Source of the DNA: an uncultured Flavobacteriales bacterium
GTDB taxonomy: Bacteria; Bacteroidota; Bacteroidia; Flavobacteriales_D; Crocinitomicaceae
DNA length: 64,000 nt
Assembly (NCBI GenBank): GCA_937973685.1
Contig: CALJKJ010000017.1
Location: forward strand, 62,001 to 126,000
Direction: 5' to 3'
This document shows, one piece after another, positions 42,976-51,933 of this stretch; position 1 is the first letter of the stretch, and each line of letters starts with the position of its first letter. Made by a program: the position numbers and the translations under genes. The notes beneath the pieces are model-generated. The model saw only the letters and a list, made by a program, of their open reading frames with translations, searched no databases and had not been told where the DNA came from.

Positions 42976-43078
42976 AGCATTCACTTTATTTTATTGGAGC
43001 AGATTTAATGCTATTTATCCACAGTTATCAACGATTAATCTTAATAACTCTTTTCGTTGCTGTCACACATTTTGTAAG

Positions 43079-43106
43079 TTGGTTTCTATTTTTCTACTTA
43101 CTTTTG
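43079..43106 (+). promoter_or_regulatory. Promoter for the membrane protein / SDR / amidohydrolase operon
   Basis: TTG (43079-43081), 17 bases, then TACTTTTG (43099-43106): both Bacteroidota promoter boxes at allowed spacing, 37 bases before the ATG at 43144. Confidence 0.6.
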
Positions 43107-43143
43107 ACTAGAATGGAGCGTTTTTGTTTCATTACAAAAGATT

Positions 43144-44583
43144 ATGGTTGTTGCATTATTATTCATTCTTGGTTCGTACTACTTTTTCCAAAAAACAACG
43201 GTTCATTTAAAACGCTTTGATTTACTTTTTGCTTGGTTTATCCGACTAGGATTTTCTGCGCTTTTCCTTTTCATTTATTACGATTACTATGCAAATGGTG
43301 CAACGCAGTCTGACATTGGTTCGTGCATGCATGATAGTCGGATATTGAACAATGTGTTTTATCAATCGCCGAAAGCTTATTTTGAATGTTTGTTTGGCTT
43401 TGAAGACCAACAACTTATCGCGCGTTATTTGTCACAAACGAACAGATGGAGTAGCGGTTATACTATTTTATTAGACGATACCAAAAATGTAATTCGCATA
43501 AATAGCTTATTGTTTTTTGTTTCAAAAGGATCTGTTTTCGTTCATTTGGTAATCATTTCCTTTTTCTCGCTTCTTGGAATGCGGGAATTGTATTTGACTT
43601 TTCAAAATCGTGTTTGGATCCATAAACGCTTGTTTTGGTTACTGTTAATAATTTTCCCAAGTCTTGCTTTTTGGTCTTCCTCCACATTAAAAGAGCCATT
43701 TTTAATACTTGGATTAGCTTTGTTTTTGCGTGCTTCGTTATCGCAACTCACCAAGTCTTCAAAATTATGGCGTTGGATAATTGGAGGATTACTTTTAGTC
43801 CTTTTTAAGCCCTATGTATTGCTTTGCTTGATAATTGCTATAACAATTTTTTTTGTAGCTAAATTCATTAACAAGCAATCACTCGTAAAAGCTAGTTTAG
43901 CAGTAATCATTACTATGTTGTTGCTTTTTATGGCTGTTCCGATATTCCACCAACAACCCATGCGTTTTTTATCGCGCAAACAATTCGATTTCAACAACAT
44001 GGCCAAGGGAGGCGTTCATGTCTATGCCGATTCTTGTTTTTATTATTTCACTCCAAATCAAGAAAAATTGTTACGTATTTCAGATAGCATGGTTTATTTG
44101 ACGCAACCGATCATTGCTCAAAAAGAGAAATTGGGAATAGTAGCACCATCAGAAAAAGTAAAATTATCACCAAATTCAGCTGGTTGGCCATTGTATTATA
44201 AAGCAGCAAAATCGAACAGTTACATAACACTGCAACCGCTTGACAATTCTCCGCTTCAATTAATAAAAAACATCCCTGAGGCACTTAAAAATGCTGCTTT
44301 CAGACCTTTCTTTTGGGATAAGGGAGGCTTACTGAAGTGGGTGAATATCTTGGAATCACTTGCGTTATTTGTTTTTTTAAGTGTCGCAATGTGGAAAAAG
44401 ATTGAACGCACAGCGTCCGATAAACAAACAATTACAACACTTTTGTGGTTTAGTATCTTATTGCTCTTGTTAATTGGTTTTACAACACCTGTTATTGGCG
44501 CAATAGTACGCTACAGAATTCCTGCATATTTAGCCTTATTTTTAGTTGCTGCTAGTGGGACAACAATAAAAAAAGAAACATGA
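43144..44583 (+). CDS. Polytopic membrane protein of unknown function
   Basis: 479 residues with about ten membrane helices. I do not recognise the family with certainty. The layout, with large extracytoplasmic loops (about 50-110 and 280-390) and basic cytoplasmic turns such as FQNRVWIHKRL, recalls glycosyltransferase-39/EpsG-like or O-antigen ligase-like proteins, and an SSSTLKEPFLILGLALFLRASL segment in the centre is like one in 'EpsG/oligosaccharide-unit polymerase' relatives. This is a weak resemblance. The stop overlaps the start of the SDR gene by four bases (ATGA), so the two are translationally coupled. Confidence 0.7.
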   Translation: MVVALLFILGSYYFFQKTTVHLKRFDLLFAWFIRLGFSALFLFIYYDYYANGATQSDIGSCMHDSRILNNVFYQSPKAYFECLFGFEDQQLIARYLSQTNRWSSGYTILLDDTKNVIRINSLLFFVSKGSVFVHLVIISFFSLLGMRELYLTFQNRVWIHKRLFWLLLIIFPSLAFWSSSTLKEPFLILGLALFLRASLSQLTKSSKLWRWIIGGLLLVLFKPYVLLCLIIAITIFFVAKFINKQSLVKASLAVIITMLLLFMAVPIFHQQPMRFLSRKQFDFNNMAKGGVHVYADSCFYYFTPNQEKLLRISDSMVYLTQPIIAQKEKLGIVAPSEKVKLSPNSAGWPLYYKAAKSNSYITLQPLDNSPLQLIKNIPEALKNAAFRPFFWDKGGLLKWVNILESLALFVFLSVAMWKKIERTASDKQTITTLLWFSILLLLLIGFTTPVIGAIVRYRIPAYLALFLVAASGTTIKKET

Positions 44584-45335
44584 AATATATTTTGATAACT
44601 GGCGCAACAGCTGGATTTGGTGAAGCTACCGCACGCATGTTTGCGGAGAATAACTGGAATTTAATCATAACTGGTCGTCGCGCAGAACGATTAGCACAAC
44701 TAAAAAGTGAATTAGCTCATTTACCAATTGCGATAGAAACCTTGTGTTTTGATGTCCGCGATGAGCGTCAAGTGAATGAAGCTATACATTCATTATCGGA
44801 AACGGTTAAAAACAACATTCAGATTTTGGTCAACAATGCTGGGTTAGCTGTTGGAAGAAGTCCTATTGCTGATGGTTTAACTGACGATTGGAACCGAATG
44901 ATTGACACAAATATCAAAGGGTTATTGTATGTAACAAAAGCTGTTGTTCCAATTTTGCAAAAAAACGGATCTGGACATATTGTCAATCTTGGAAGTATAG
45001 CTGGTAAAGAAGTATACGCAGGAGGAAACGTTTATTGTGCAACAAAACACGCTGTTGATGCTTTATCGCGCTCCATGCGCATTGATTTGGTGAACGACGG
45101 AATAAAAGTTACCAATATAGCACCTGGTGCAGCAGAAACTGAATTTTCATTGGTGCGTTTTAAAGGTGATGAACAAACCGCAAAAAGTGTCTACGATGGT
45201 TTTGACCCCTTGCAAGCAATAGATATTGCTGATGCGATTTATTATGTTTGTACACGTCCAAAACACGTAACGATAAATGATTTGGTAATCATGCCGACTG
45301 CCCAAGCTTCTTCCACTGTTTTTAATAAAAAATAA
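44580..45335 (+). CDS. Short-chain dehydrogenase/reductase (YdfG-like)
   Basis: 251 residues, classical SDR. TGATAGFGEATARMFAE is the NAD(P) glycine motif, ITGRRAERL indicates NADP preference (Arg after the second strand), ILVNNAGLAVG and the active-site Ser … YCATKHAVDAL (Tyr-x3-Lys) are in place, and IAPGAAETEFSLVRFKGD follows. The closest recognised type is YdfG, an NADP-dependent 3-hydroxy acid/serine dehydrogenase. Middle gene of a three-gene operon; the amidohydrolase starts three bases later. Confidence 0.92.
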   Translation: MKYILITGATAGFGEATARMFAENNWNLIITGRRAERLAQLKSELAHLPIAIETLCFDVRDERQVNEAIHSLSETVKNNIQILVNNAGLAVGRSPIADGLTDDWNRMIDTNIKGLLYVTKAVVPILQKNGSGHIVNLGSIAGKEVYAGGNVYCATKHAVDALSRSMRIDLVNDGIKVTNIAPGAAETEFSLVRFKGDEQTAKSVYDGFDPLQAIDIADAIYYVCTRPKHVTINDLVIMPTAQASSTVFNKK

Positions 45336-45338
45336 CCC

Positions 45339-46967
45339 ATGAAAGTTCTTGCTTCCTCACTGTTGGTTTTGTTGTTGTTTGCGCAATGCATGAAAGGGCA
45401 ACATGTCGATTTAATCGTTCATAATGCTACTATTCACACCATGAACGACTACAATGATGTAGAAGAAGCAATGGCCATTCGTGATGGTGAAATTATTGAA
45501 ATTGGACCGGAACGACAGATCAATAACAAGTACAGCGCAGATGAATATTTAGATGCTGAAAATAGTATTATCTATCCAGGTTTAATTGATGCGCATGGCC
45601 ACATGATGAGTTATGCGCGCATGTTGCTTTCAGCAGATTTATTTGGAAGTACTTCCATGCAAGAAATCGTTGTGAGATTAGAGAAGTACGACCAAAAAAG
45701 CAATGCAACTTGCTTAATTGGTCGGGGATGGGATCAAACAAATTTCAGTTCAAATGAACCACTAACAAATGAAGCATTAACCAAAGCTTTTCCAAACAAA
45801 CCAGTTTTGATATACCGAGTTGATGGACATGCAGCTATCGCAAACGATGCCGCTTTGAAAAAAGCGGGGATTATTGCTGGAACGATTATTCCTGGTGGTC
45901 GCGTTGACGTGACAAATGGAAAATGTTCGGGTTTACTGCTTGACAATGCAATAACGCGCGTTTCAAATGTACTGCCAGATTTCAATCGAACTAAATTGAT
46001 TACAGCATTACAACAAGTAGAACAGGAATTGTTTCAATTTGGTATTACTGGGGTGCACGAAGCTGGTGTTGACTTCAAAGATTTACAATTACTTCGTTCG
46101 ATGAGCAAAGCAAAAAAAATATCCTTGAATTTGAATGTTATGTTGTTTCCAACTAAAGAAAACATAGCTTTTGCTCAGAAAAAAGGGATTGTTCAGGAAC
46201 AAAATTTGACCATTCGTTCATTTAAAATAATTGGTGATGGAGCATTGGGTTCGCGCGGTGCATTGCTCAAGAATACATATTCAGACGACCCGCACAACCA
46301 TGGTATTTTAACAACTTCAATCGAGGAAATGGATGCCGTTGCTCGAATTGCACGCTCAATTAATTACCAAGTTAACATTCATGCAATAGGTGATTCAACC
46401 AATCAAATCGCATTAGGAATTATCACAAAACACACAAAAGGAAAGGTTGATCACCGTTGGCGCATAGAACATGCACAAGTAATTGATCCCGCTGATTTTT
46501 TTGCCTTTGCCAAAGCAGGAGTGATTCCTTCTGTGCAACCTGTTCATGCAGTTTCTGACCACAAATGGGTGGCAAAACGAATCGGAAAAGAGCGAATGGT
46601 TGGTGCATACGCTTATCAAACCTTATTGAATCAAACTGGTGTTTTAGCAATCGGTTCAGATTTTCCGTATGACTATATGGATCCAATGCGGACGATCTAT
46701 TCAGCAGTCAAACGCATGAATACTGAGAATGCACCACTTGCTGGATTTTTAACTCGTGAACGAATTTCGATTGATGATTGTTTGAAAGGAATGACTGTTT
46801 GGGCAGCAATGGCTGGATTTAATGAAGATCAATTCGGAACGTTGGAAAAAGGAAAACAGGCAACTTTTGTTCTTTTTCCCAAAGCGATGGAAGTTGGTGA
46901 TCACTTTGCATCAAATTATGCGCGCATCGTATATGTAAAAGGAGTCAAACACTATTCACAGGAATAA
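45339..46967 (+). CDS. Amidohydrolase family protein (YtcJ-like)
   Basis: 542 residues. A short hydrophobic leader (MKVLASSLLVLLLFAQCMKG) suggests export, perhaps as a lipoprotein although the residue before Cys (Gln) is not a good lipobox. The composite metal-hydrolase fold follows: DLIVHNATIHTMND and EAMAIRDGEIIEIG at the start, metal-binding IIYPGLIDAHGHMMSYA, the conserved Lys/Gly region FKIIGDGALGSRGALL, NIHAIGDSTNQIAL, WRIEHAQVI and the final LAIGSDFPYDYMDPMRTIYSAV. YtcJ-like proteins are exo-acting hydrolases on varied amides; the substrate is unknown. Confidence 0.9.
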   Translation: MKVLASSLLVLLLFAQCMKGQHVDLIVHNATIHTMNDYNDVEEAMAIRDGEIIEIGPERQINNKYSADEYLDAENSIIYPGLIDAHGHMMSYARMLLSADLFGSTSMQEIVVRLEKYDQKSNATCLIGRGWDQTNFSSNEPLTNEALTKAFPNKPVLIYRVDGHAAIANDAALKKAGIIAGTIIPGGRVDVTNGKCSGLLLDNAITRVSNVLPDFNRTKLITALQQVEQELFQFGITGVHEAGVDFKDLQLLRSMSKAKKISLNLNVMLFPTKENIAFAQKKGIVQEQNLTIRSFKIIGDGALGSRGALLKNTYSDDPHNHGILTTSIEEMDAVARIARSINYQVNIHAIGDSTNQIALGIITKHTKGKVDHRWRIEHAQVIDPADFFAFAKAGVIPSVQPVHAVSDHKWVAKRIGKERMVGAYAYQTLLNQTGVLAIGSDFPYDYMDPMRTIYSAVKRMNTENAPLAGFLTRERISIDDCLKGMTVWAAMAGFNEDQFGTLEKGKQATFVLFPKAMEVGDHFASNYARIVYVKGVKHYSQE

Positions 46968-46971
46968 AAAA

Positions 46972-46993
46972 AGGTTCGCCGGCAAACGAACCT
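46972..46993 (+). other. Intergenic hairpin after the amidohydrolase gene
   Basis: AGGTTCG pairs with CGAACCT around CCGGCAAA. On the plus strand no T run follows, but on the minus strand seven T do. It may weakly end the amidohydrolase operon or be a Rho-type 3' stabiliser. Confidence 0.35.
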
Positions 46994-47125
46994 CTTAACA
47001 AACCAAAAATCATTGTGTTGTTAATTTTTTATAACTAAAAAACTAAAATCACTTATAGAAAACCACTTCCATAGTGCTAAAGTAACTCACTACCAGCTGA
47101 GAAAAGCAATTAAAAAAACAAATGT

Positions 47126-47133
47126 TATATTTG
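47126..47133 (+). promoter_or_regulatory. -7 element for the acyl-CoA synthetase gene
   Basis: TATATTTG, a perfect TAnnTTTG, 65 bases before the ATG at 47199. No ideal -33 box seen. Confidence 0.5.
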
Positions 47134-47198
47134 AATGAACATTTTAAGCTTGTTAACTAATTTTGATTGATTAACTTGCCTCAACTATTACGAAAAAA

Positions 47199-48968
47199 AT
47201 GAGTCAAATAACACGTTTATTCGATATACCATATTATCAATTAGAAAGTTTCCCGAATGATAATATGTTTGTTACTAAGACAGCTGGTATTTGGATACCG
47301 ATGTCGACAACTGTTTTTTTAGCAAAAGTAAATGAAATGTCCTTAGCCTTATTGGCTTTAGGTGTTCAGAAAGGCGAGCGTGTTGCATTGATTTCAACAA
47401 ATAGAGTTGAATGGAATATAATGGACATTGCTTTGCAACAAATTGGCGCAATCGTTGTTCCATTGTACCCTACAATTTCATCAGAAGATTACAAATATAT
47501 TTTTAATGATGCTCAGATGCGTTTTGCATTTGTTGGTAACGCTGAAATATTAGCACGAATTTCAGCGGTTAAAGCTGAGATTCCAACCTTAGAAACAATT
47601 TATTCGTTTGATAATTTACCAGATGCATTGTATTATTTGGATTTGATTTCCAATGGTAAAATGCTCGATATAAAGGTGGTGAATGAAATAAAAAGCACTA
47701 TAAAAAATGACGACCTAGCAACTATAATTTATACATCTGGAACTACAGGAAATCCAAAAGGTGTGATGCTCTCACACAATAATTTATTGTCCAATGTATT
47801 AGCTACAGAGCCAATTATTCCAGCGTCGATAAAATCACCTGTACTGACTTTTCTTCCAATCTGTCACGTATACGAGCGCATGTTACATTACTTATACATG
47901 CGCGTAGGTGCAAGTATTCATTTTGCGGAATCAATGGATACGATTGGTGATAACATTCGAGAAGTGAAACCTGAAGTATTTTCAGCTGTTCCTCGTTTGA
48001 TAGAAAAAGTATTTGAGCGCATCATGGAAAAAGGTGATGAGCTGAAAGGGATCAAACGTTCTTTGTTTTTTTGGGCTGTTAATTTGGCAGAAGCATATGA
48101 TTTTTCAGGAAAATCGTATTGGTATCAATTGCAATTATTCGTTGCACGCAAATTGATATTTTCCAAATGGAAAGCTGCATTAGGTGGGAATGTTCGTGCA
48201 ATAGCATCAGGTTCTGCAGCCCTTCAGCCTCGTTTAGCTCGTATTTTTTTCGCTGCACAAATCCCTATTTTAGAAGGTTATGGTCTTACGGAAACATCTC
48301 CAGTTGTATCTGTTAATTGCCTGAAAAATGGCGTGAAATTTGGAACTGTTGGATTATTAATAGCGGGAGTACGTGTGAAAATTGCTGATGACGGTGAAAT
48401 TTTGGTCAAAGGACCAAATGTTATGCTTGGTTATTACAACAATCAAACAGCAACTGATGAGGTGATGGACAAAGAAGGGTGGTTCAAAACAGGTGATATT
48501 GGTGAGTTGGAAAAAGGAACGTTTTTAAAGATTACCGACCGTAAAAAAGAAATTTTCAAAACGTCAGGAGGGAAGTACATCATTCCTCAAGCAATGGAGA
48601 ATAAATTCAAGGAGTCGCGTTTCATCGAACAAATTATGATTGTTGGTGAAAGTCAAAAGTTTCCCGCTGCTTTGATCGTGTTGAATTTCCATTTCATCAA
48701 AGAATGGGCTGAGCGCAAAGAAATAAATCTAGCTAATTTATCTAATACCGAAATTGCAGCGCATCCTGAGGTTAACGAACGCTTGCAACGAGAAGTGAAT
48801 GAAATAAATAAAGGCTTTGGAAACTGGGAACAAGTGAAACGATTTGCGTTGTTGCCAAACGAATTTTCAATTACAACAGGTGAATTGACTCCTACTTTAA
48901 AACTAAAACGTAAAATTATCTGTCTAAAATACCAGTCAATAATTGATGGGTTTTATAACGCCGAATAA
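47199..48968 (+). CDS. Long-chain acyl-CoA synthetase (AMP-dependent synthetase/ligase)
   Basis: 589 residues, the size of long-chain fatty-acid CoA ligases. It activates fatty acids with ATP to acyl-AMP and then acyl-CoA in the cytoplasm or at the membrane. Motifs: ATIIYTSGTTGNPKGVMLSHNN (P-loop), LPICHVYERM, ILEGYGLTETSPVVSVN (fatty-acid binding/adenylate), and GWFKTGDIGELEKGTFLKITDRKKEIFKTSGGKYI (hinge and catalytic C-domain loop). Monocistronic; converges on the sigma-factor gene. Chain-length preference cannot be read from sequence. Confidence 0.93.
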   Translation: MSQITRLFDIPYYQLESFPNDNMFVTKTAGIWIPMSTTVFLAKVNEMSLALLALGVQKGERVALISTNRVEWNIMDIALQQIGAIVVPLYPTISSEDYKYIFNDAQMRFAFVGNAEILARISAVKAEIPTLETIYSFDNLPDALYYLDLISNGKMLDIKVVNEIKSTIKNDDLATIIYTSGTTGNPKGVMLSHNNLLSNVLATEPIIPASIKSPVLTFLPICHVYERMLHYLYMRVGASIHFAESMDTIGDNIREVKPEVFSAVPRLIEKVFERIMEKGDELKGIKRSLFFWAVNLAEAYDFSGKSYWYQLQLFVARKLIFSKWKAALGGNVRAIASGSAALQPRLARIFFAAQIPILEGYGLTETSPVVSVNCLKNGVKFGTVGLLIAGVRVKIADDGEILVKGPNVMLGYYNNQTATDEVMDKEGWFKTGDIGELEKGTFLKITDRKKEIFKTSGGKYIIPQAMENKFKESRFIEQIMIVGESQKFPAALIVLNFHFIKEWAERKEINLANLSNTEIAAHPEVNERLQREVNEINKGFGNWEQVKRFALLPNEFSITTGELTPTLKLKRKIICLKYQSIIDGFYNAE

Positions 48969-48985
48969 TTACTTTTTCAGAAAAT

Positions 48986-49594
48986 TTATATTGTGTCTTT
49001 CGTTTTTTGCATTATTTGAGCAAGGAAATCGCGTGCACGAAATAATTGTGCTTTTACCGTTCCGATAGGTAAATTCAATTCTTCTGCTATTTCTTCGTAA
49101 CTCAATTCTTCGAAATAACGCATTTTGACCAATTCTTGGTAGCGCGGTTTCAATTTACCTACCAAGTGGTGCATGTGTTTCACTTTTTGGTTGTAAATGA
49201 TTGTTTCTTCAGGATCTAATGTTGTCGACCGTGCTTCAATTTGAATGCTATCGCCGTCCTCTGTGACATAGCCAGAATCCATTGAAGTGACTTTTATTCT
49301 TTTTTTGCGAATAAAATCAATACAGTTATTCGATGCAATTTTGAATAACCAAGTGCTGAAAGCAAAAGTAGGCGAGTATTGATCCAAACGACTGAAAGCT
49401 TTACCAAATGCTTCAATAGTCAAATCATCTGCATCATCTGCATGGCGCACCATTTTATACATCATGAAATACAAGGATTCGCGGTAGCGCTCCATTAATT
49501 CGGCATAAGCAGATTGGTCGCCTTTCTTGGCACGCTCAACTAAGGCAAAATCCACCTTTGCTTTGTCCGATAAATGTTCCGCTATCACTTCCAT
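48986..49594 (-). CDS. RNA polymerase sigma-70 factor, ECF type
   Basis: 202 residues. Region 2 (about 35-105) has LYFMMYKMVRHADDADDLTIEAFGKAF and FAFSTWLFKIASNNCIDFIRKKR (the -10 recognition helix), and region 4 (about 145-195) has LKPRYQELVKMRYFEELSYEEIAEEL and LPIGTVKAQLFRARDFL. A linker of about 40 acidic residues separates them. No anti-sigma gene is adjacent; instead its start overlaps the end of the GT2 gene by ten bases. This conserved type of ECF factor in Bacteroidota includes SigP, which works with PorX on T9SS genes, but I cannot say it is that orthologue. Confidence 0.93.
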   Translation of the reverse strand: MEVIAEHLSDKAKVDFALVERAKKGDQSAYAELMERYRESLYFMMYKMVRHADDADDLTIEAFGKAFSRLDQYSPTFAFSTWLFKIASNNCIDFIRKKRIKVTSMDSGYVTEDGDSIQIEARSTTLDPEETIIYNQKVKHMHHLVGKLKPRYQELVKMRYFEELSYEEIAEELNLPIGTVKAQLFRARDFLAQIMQKTKDTI

Positions 49595-50721
49595 TTTGAA
49601 GTATTTTTTTGCAGTGTTGAATAATAAAAAAATGGAGAAATGAGTACGTATATCAAATCGAGTAATGGTAATGCTATAATAAAACTTCGCGACTTCAAAC
49701 GATTAAAACAAACGCCTAATAACCACCATTTTAATAGCAAAACAAAACCAAATCCAGCTAACGCATGAATCCACCATCCACTTTGTGTCAACAAAATAAC
49801 AAAAGAAACCAATAGTAACAACGTCGACAACGGATAGATTCCTAACATTCCTTTTTTGAAAAACTTATATTTGACAGAAGTGCTGTAATGACGCGCCTTT
49901 TGAAGCACAAAATCCTCCCAAGTTGTTTTTGCATCACTGTAAATAAAACTCTTAGGATTTAATTGAATCGCAACATTATCTTTTGTACCAGCTTCTTGAA
50001 CAAACAAATCATCATCTCCAGAAGTTAACGAATAGTGCGATTTAAATCCGCCGACCTCATTAAAAAGTGTTTTGGTATACGCTAAATTTCGTCCAACCCC
50101 CATGTATGGCGTGCGATTGATTGCCATTGAAAAATAGTGAACAGCAATCATTGTCGTGTCAAAACGAATGACTTTGTTTAAAAATCCTGGAATCGTTTTG
50201 TAAGGACCATAGCCCAAAACAAGGGCTTTTTTATCCGTAAATTGACTGGCCATTTCAGCGAGCCAATGAATACTGGTTGGTGCACAGTCAGCATCGGTCA
50301 ACAACAAATGTTCATAAGTCGAACGTTTTATCCCTAACGTTAAAGGTAGTTTTTTACTCGGCAACAAGTGTTTGTTTTTTTCAACATCCACAACGATTAA
50401 ATTTGCGTATTCGCGTTGCAACGCATTCAATAAATGTTTCGAATCATCAACCGATTGGTGATTAACGACGATAACTTCAAATGCAGCATCGTATAATTGA
50501 TCCATGATCTTCGGGATGTTCTCAAACAAATTATCAGCCTCGTTTCGTGCAGCAATGATAATTGATACTGGCGGTACTATTCCTGTGCTTTTTTGTTGTT
50601 TTCGAAAGGCTAAGCGCCCAAAAAACAAAATAACATAAACGGTTTGAAACAACACAAAAAAAGCAAACACCCAAAAGGTGTAAAACAACAATGTGTCATC
50701 GATACTTGGTATAATTTTCAT
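49585..50721 (-). CDS. Family 2 glycosyltransferase, membrane-associated
   Basis: 378 residues. An N-terminal membrane helix (about 12-35) leads to a GT-A domain: VSIIIAARNEADNLFENIPKI (nucleotide-sugar binding), EVIVVNHQSVDDS, HLLLTDADCAPTS (DxD-like metal site), GVGRNLAYTKTLF, and TSGDDDLFVQEAG with a catalytic Asp pair, then KARHYSTSVKYKF (Q/RxxRW-like end). Two or three C-terminal helices follow. It adds a sugar to a lipid or polysaccharide on the cytoplasmic face. The ECF sigma gene overlaps its 3' end. It shares an 81-base divergent promoter region with tgt; CATCTTTG (near-consensus) lies close to its start. Confidence 0.9.
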   Translation of the reverse strand: MKIIPSIDDTLLFYTFWVFAFFVLFQTVYVILFFGRLAFRKQQKSTGIVPPVSIIIAARNEADNLFENIPKIMDQLYDAAFEVIVVNHQSVDDSKHLLNALQREYANLIVVDVEKNKHLLPSKKLPLTLGIKRSTYEHLLLTDADCAPTSIHWLAEMASQFTDKKALVLGYGPYKTIPGFLNKVIRFDTTMIAVHYFSMAINRTPYMGVGRNLAYTKTLFNEVGGFKSHYSLTSGDDDLFVQEAGTKDNVAIQLNPKSFIYSDAKTTWEDFVLQKARHYSTSVKYKFFKKGMLGIYPLSTLLLLVSFVILLTQSGWWIHALAGFGFVLLLKWWLLGVCFNRLKSRSFIIALPLLDLIYVLISPFFYYSTLQKNTSKWK

Positions 50722-50770
50722 TTATCTTACGAATTGATTTGCAAAGATGGCACGCTTTCTGAAATACACT

Positions 50771-50778
50771 TATCTTTG
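50771..50778 (+). promoter_or_regulatory. -7 element for the tgt-lptG-DUF481 operon
   Basis: TATCTTTG, a TAnnTTTG match 24 bases before the ATG at 50803, in the tgt/GT2 divergent gap. It makes the longer in-frame reading from 50644 unlikely. Confidence 0.55.
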
Positions 50779-50802
50779 TCGCGTTTATTTTTCAACACAA
50801 TT

Positions 50803-51933
50803 ATGCACTTCGAACTGAAGCACAAAGATCCAGCATCAAAAGCACGCGCTGGTTTATTACACACAGATCACGGAACAATTGAAACTCCGATCTTCATGCC
50901 TGTTGGTACACAAGGCACTGTAAAAGGTGTACACCAACAAGAACTGCGCGATGATGTCGAAGCACAAATAATTCTTGGAAATACTTTTCACCTTTATTTA
51001 CGTCCGAGCTTGGATGTAATCGAAGCAGCGGGAGGACTGCATCAATTCATGAATTGGGAACGTCCAATTTTAACAGATAGTGGCGGTTATCAAGTTTATT
51101 CATTAGCAACATCGCGCAAAATTACCGAAGAAGGAGTCCGCTTTCAATCGCATCACGATGGAAGTTATCACTTTTTTAGTCCTGAGCGTGCAATCGACAT
51201 TCAGCGCAGTATTGGTGCAGATATCATCATGGCATTTGATGAATGTACGCCATATCCGTGCGATTTTCGTTACGCAAAACGTTCCATGCACATGACGCAC
51301 CGTTGGTTGAAAAGATGCATCACTCAAATGAATGAAACGCAACCAAAATACGGTTACGATCAAGTGTTATTTCCAATTGTTCAAGGTAGTGTTTATCCAG
51401 ATTTGCGCAAAGAATCTGCTGAATTTATAGCAGAACAAGGTGCGTTTGGAAATGCAATCGGAGGTCTATCTGTAGGAGAACCCGATGAAGATCTGTACAG
51501 CATGACTGATTTGGTTTGTGAAATTTTACCAGAAGACAAACCGCGTTATTTGATGGGGGTTGGAACGCCTGTAAATATATTAGAGTGCATTGCTTTGGGA
51601 ATTGACATGTTTGATTGTGTGATGCCCTCACGCAATGCCCGTCACGGAATGTTGTTTACTTCGGAAGGAACAATCAATATCAAAAACAACAAATGGCGTT
51701 TGGATTTTTCGCCTTTGGATCCTAACGGGACTGCTTATGTTGACCATGTTTACACAAAAGCGTATTTGAACCATTTGATCAAAGCAAAAGAAAATTTAGC
51801 AATACAAATTGCAACTATACATAATTTAGCGTTTTATTTAGCGTTAGTGAAAGAAGCGCGTAAACGTATTTTAGATGGTACGTTTACAAAATGGAAAGAC
51901 GAACAAGTAGTCAAATTAGGTAGAAGAATTTAA
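50803..51933 (+). CDS. tgt: tRNA-guanine transglycosylase Tgt, lacking canonical zinc-ligand cysteines
   Basis: 376 residues from MHFELKHKDPASKARAG. Tgt swaps guanine-34 for preQ1 in tRNAs on the way to queuosine. TPIFMPVGTQGTVKG, ILTDSGGYQVYSLA (substrate/catalytic Asp), IVQGSVYPDLRKESAEF, GGLSVGEPDE and MFDCVMPSRNARHG (nucleophile Asp) are all in place. The C-terminal zinc site is unusual: where CxCxxC is normal the protein reads PLDPNGTAYVDHVYTKAYLNHL, with Gly, Ala and Asp instead of the three Cys; the following His (TIHN) is kept. The start at 50803 is supported by the promoter at 50771-50778. The stop overlaps the lptG-like start (TAATG). Confidence 0.93.
   Translation: MHFELKHKDPASKARAGLLHTDHGTIETPIFMPVGTQGTVKGVHQQELRDDVEAQIILGNTFHLYLRPSLDVIEAAGGLHQFMNWERPILTDSGGYQVYSLATSRKITEEGVRFQSHHDGSYHFFSPERAIDIQRSIGADIIMAFDECTPYPCDFRYAKRSMHMTHRWLKRCITQMNETQPKYGYDQVLFPIVQGSVYPDLRKESAEFIAEQGAFGNAIGGLSVGEPDEDLYSMTDLVCEILPEDKPRYLMGVGTPVNILECIALGIDMFDCVMPSRNARHGMLFTSEGTINIKNNKWRLDFSPLDPNGTAYVDHVYTKAYLNHLIKAKENLAIQIATIHNLAFYLALVKEARKRILDGTFTKWKDEQVVKLGRRI

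Noticed and set aside
42963..43220. A separate 85-residue membrane protein between purL and the polytopic protein
   Set aside because: It overlaps the real gene in another frame, contains the promoter at 43079-43106, and has no recognisable domain.
46972..46993. Hairpin after the amidohydrolase gene as a firm terminator
   Set aside because: No T run follows on the coding strand; kept only as a low-confidence hairpin.
50644..50802. Longer Tgt with 53 extra N-terminal residues
   Set aside because: The extension overlaps the divergent GT2 gene and contains the promoter element; the usual Tgt start is at 50803.
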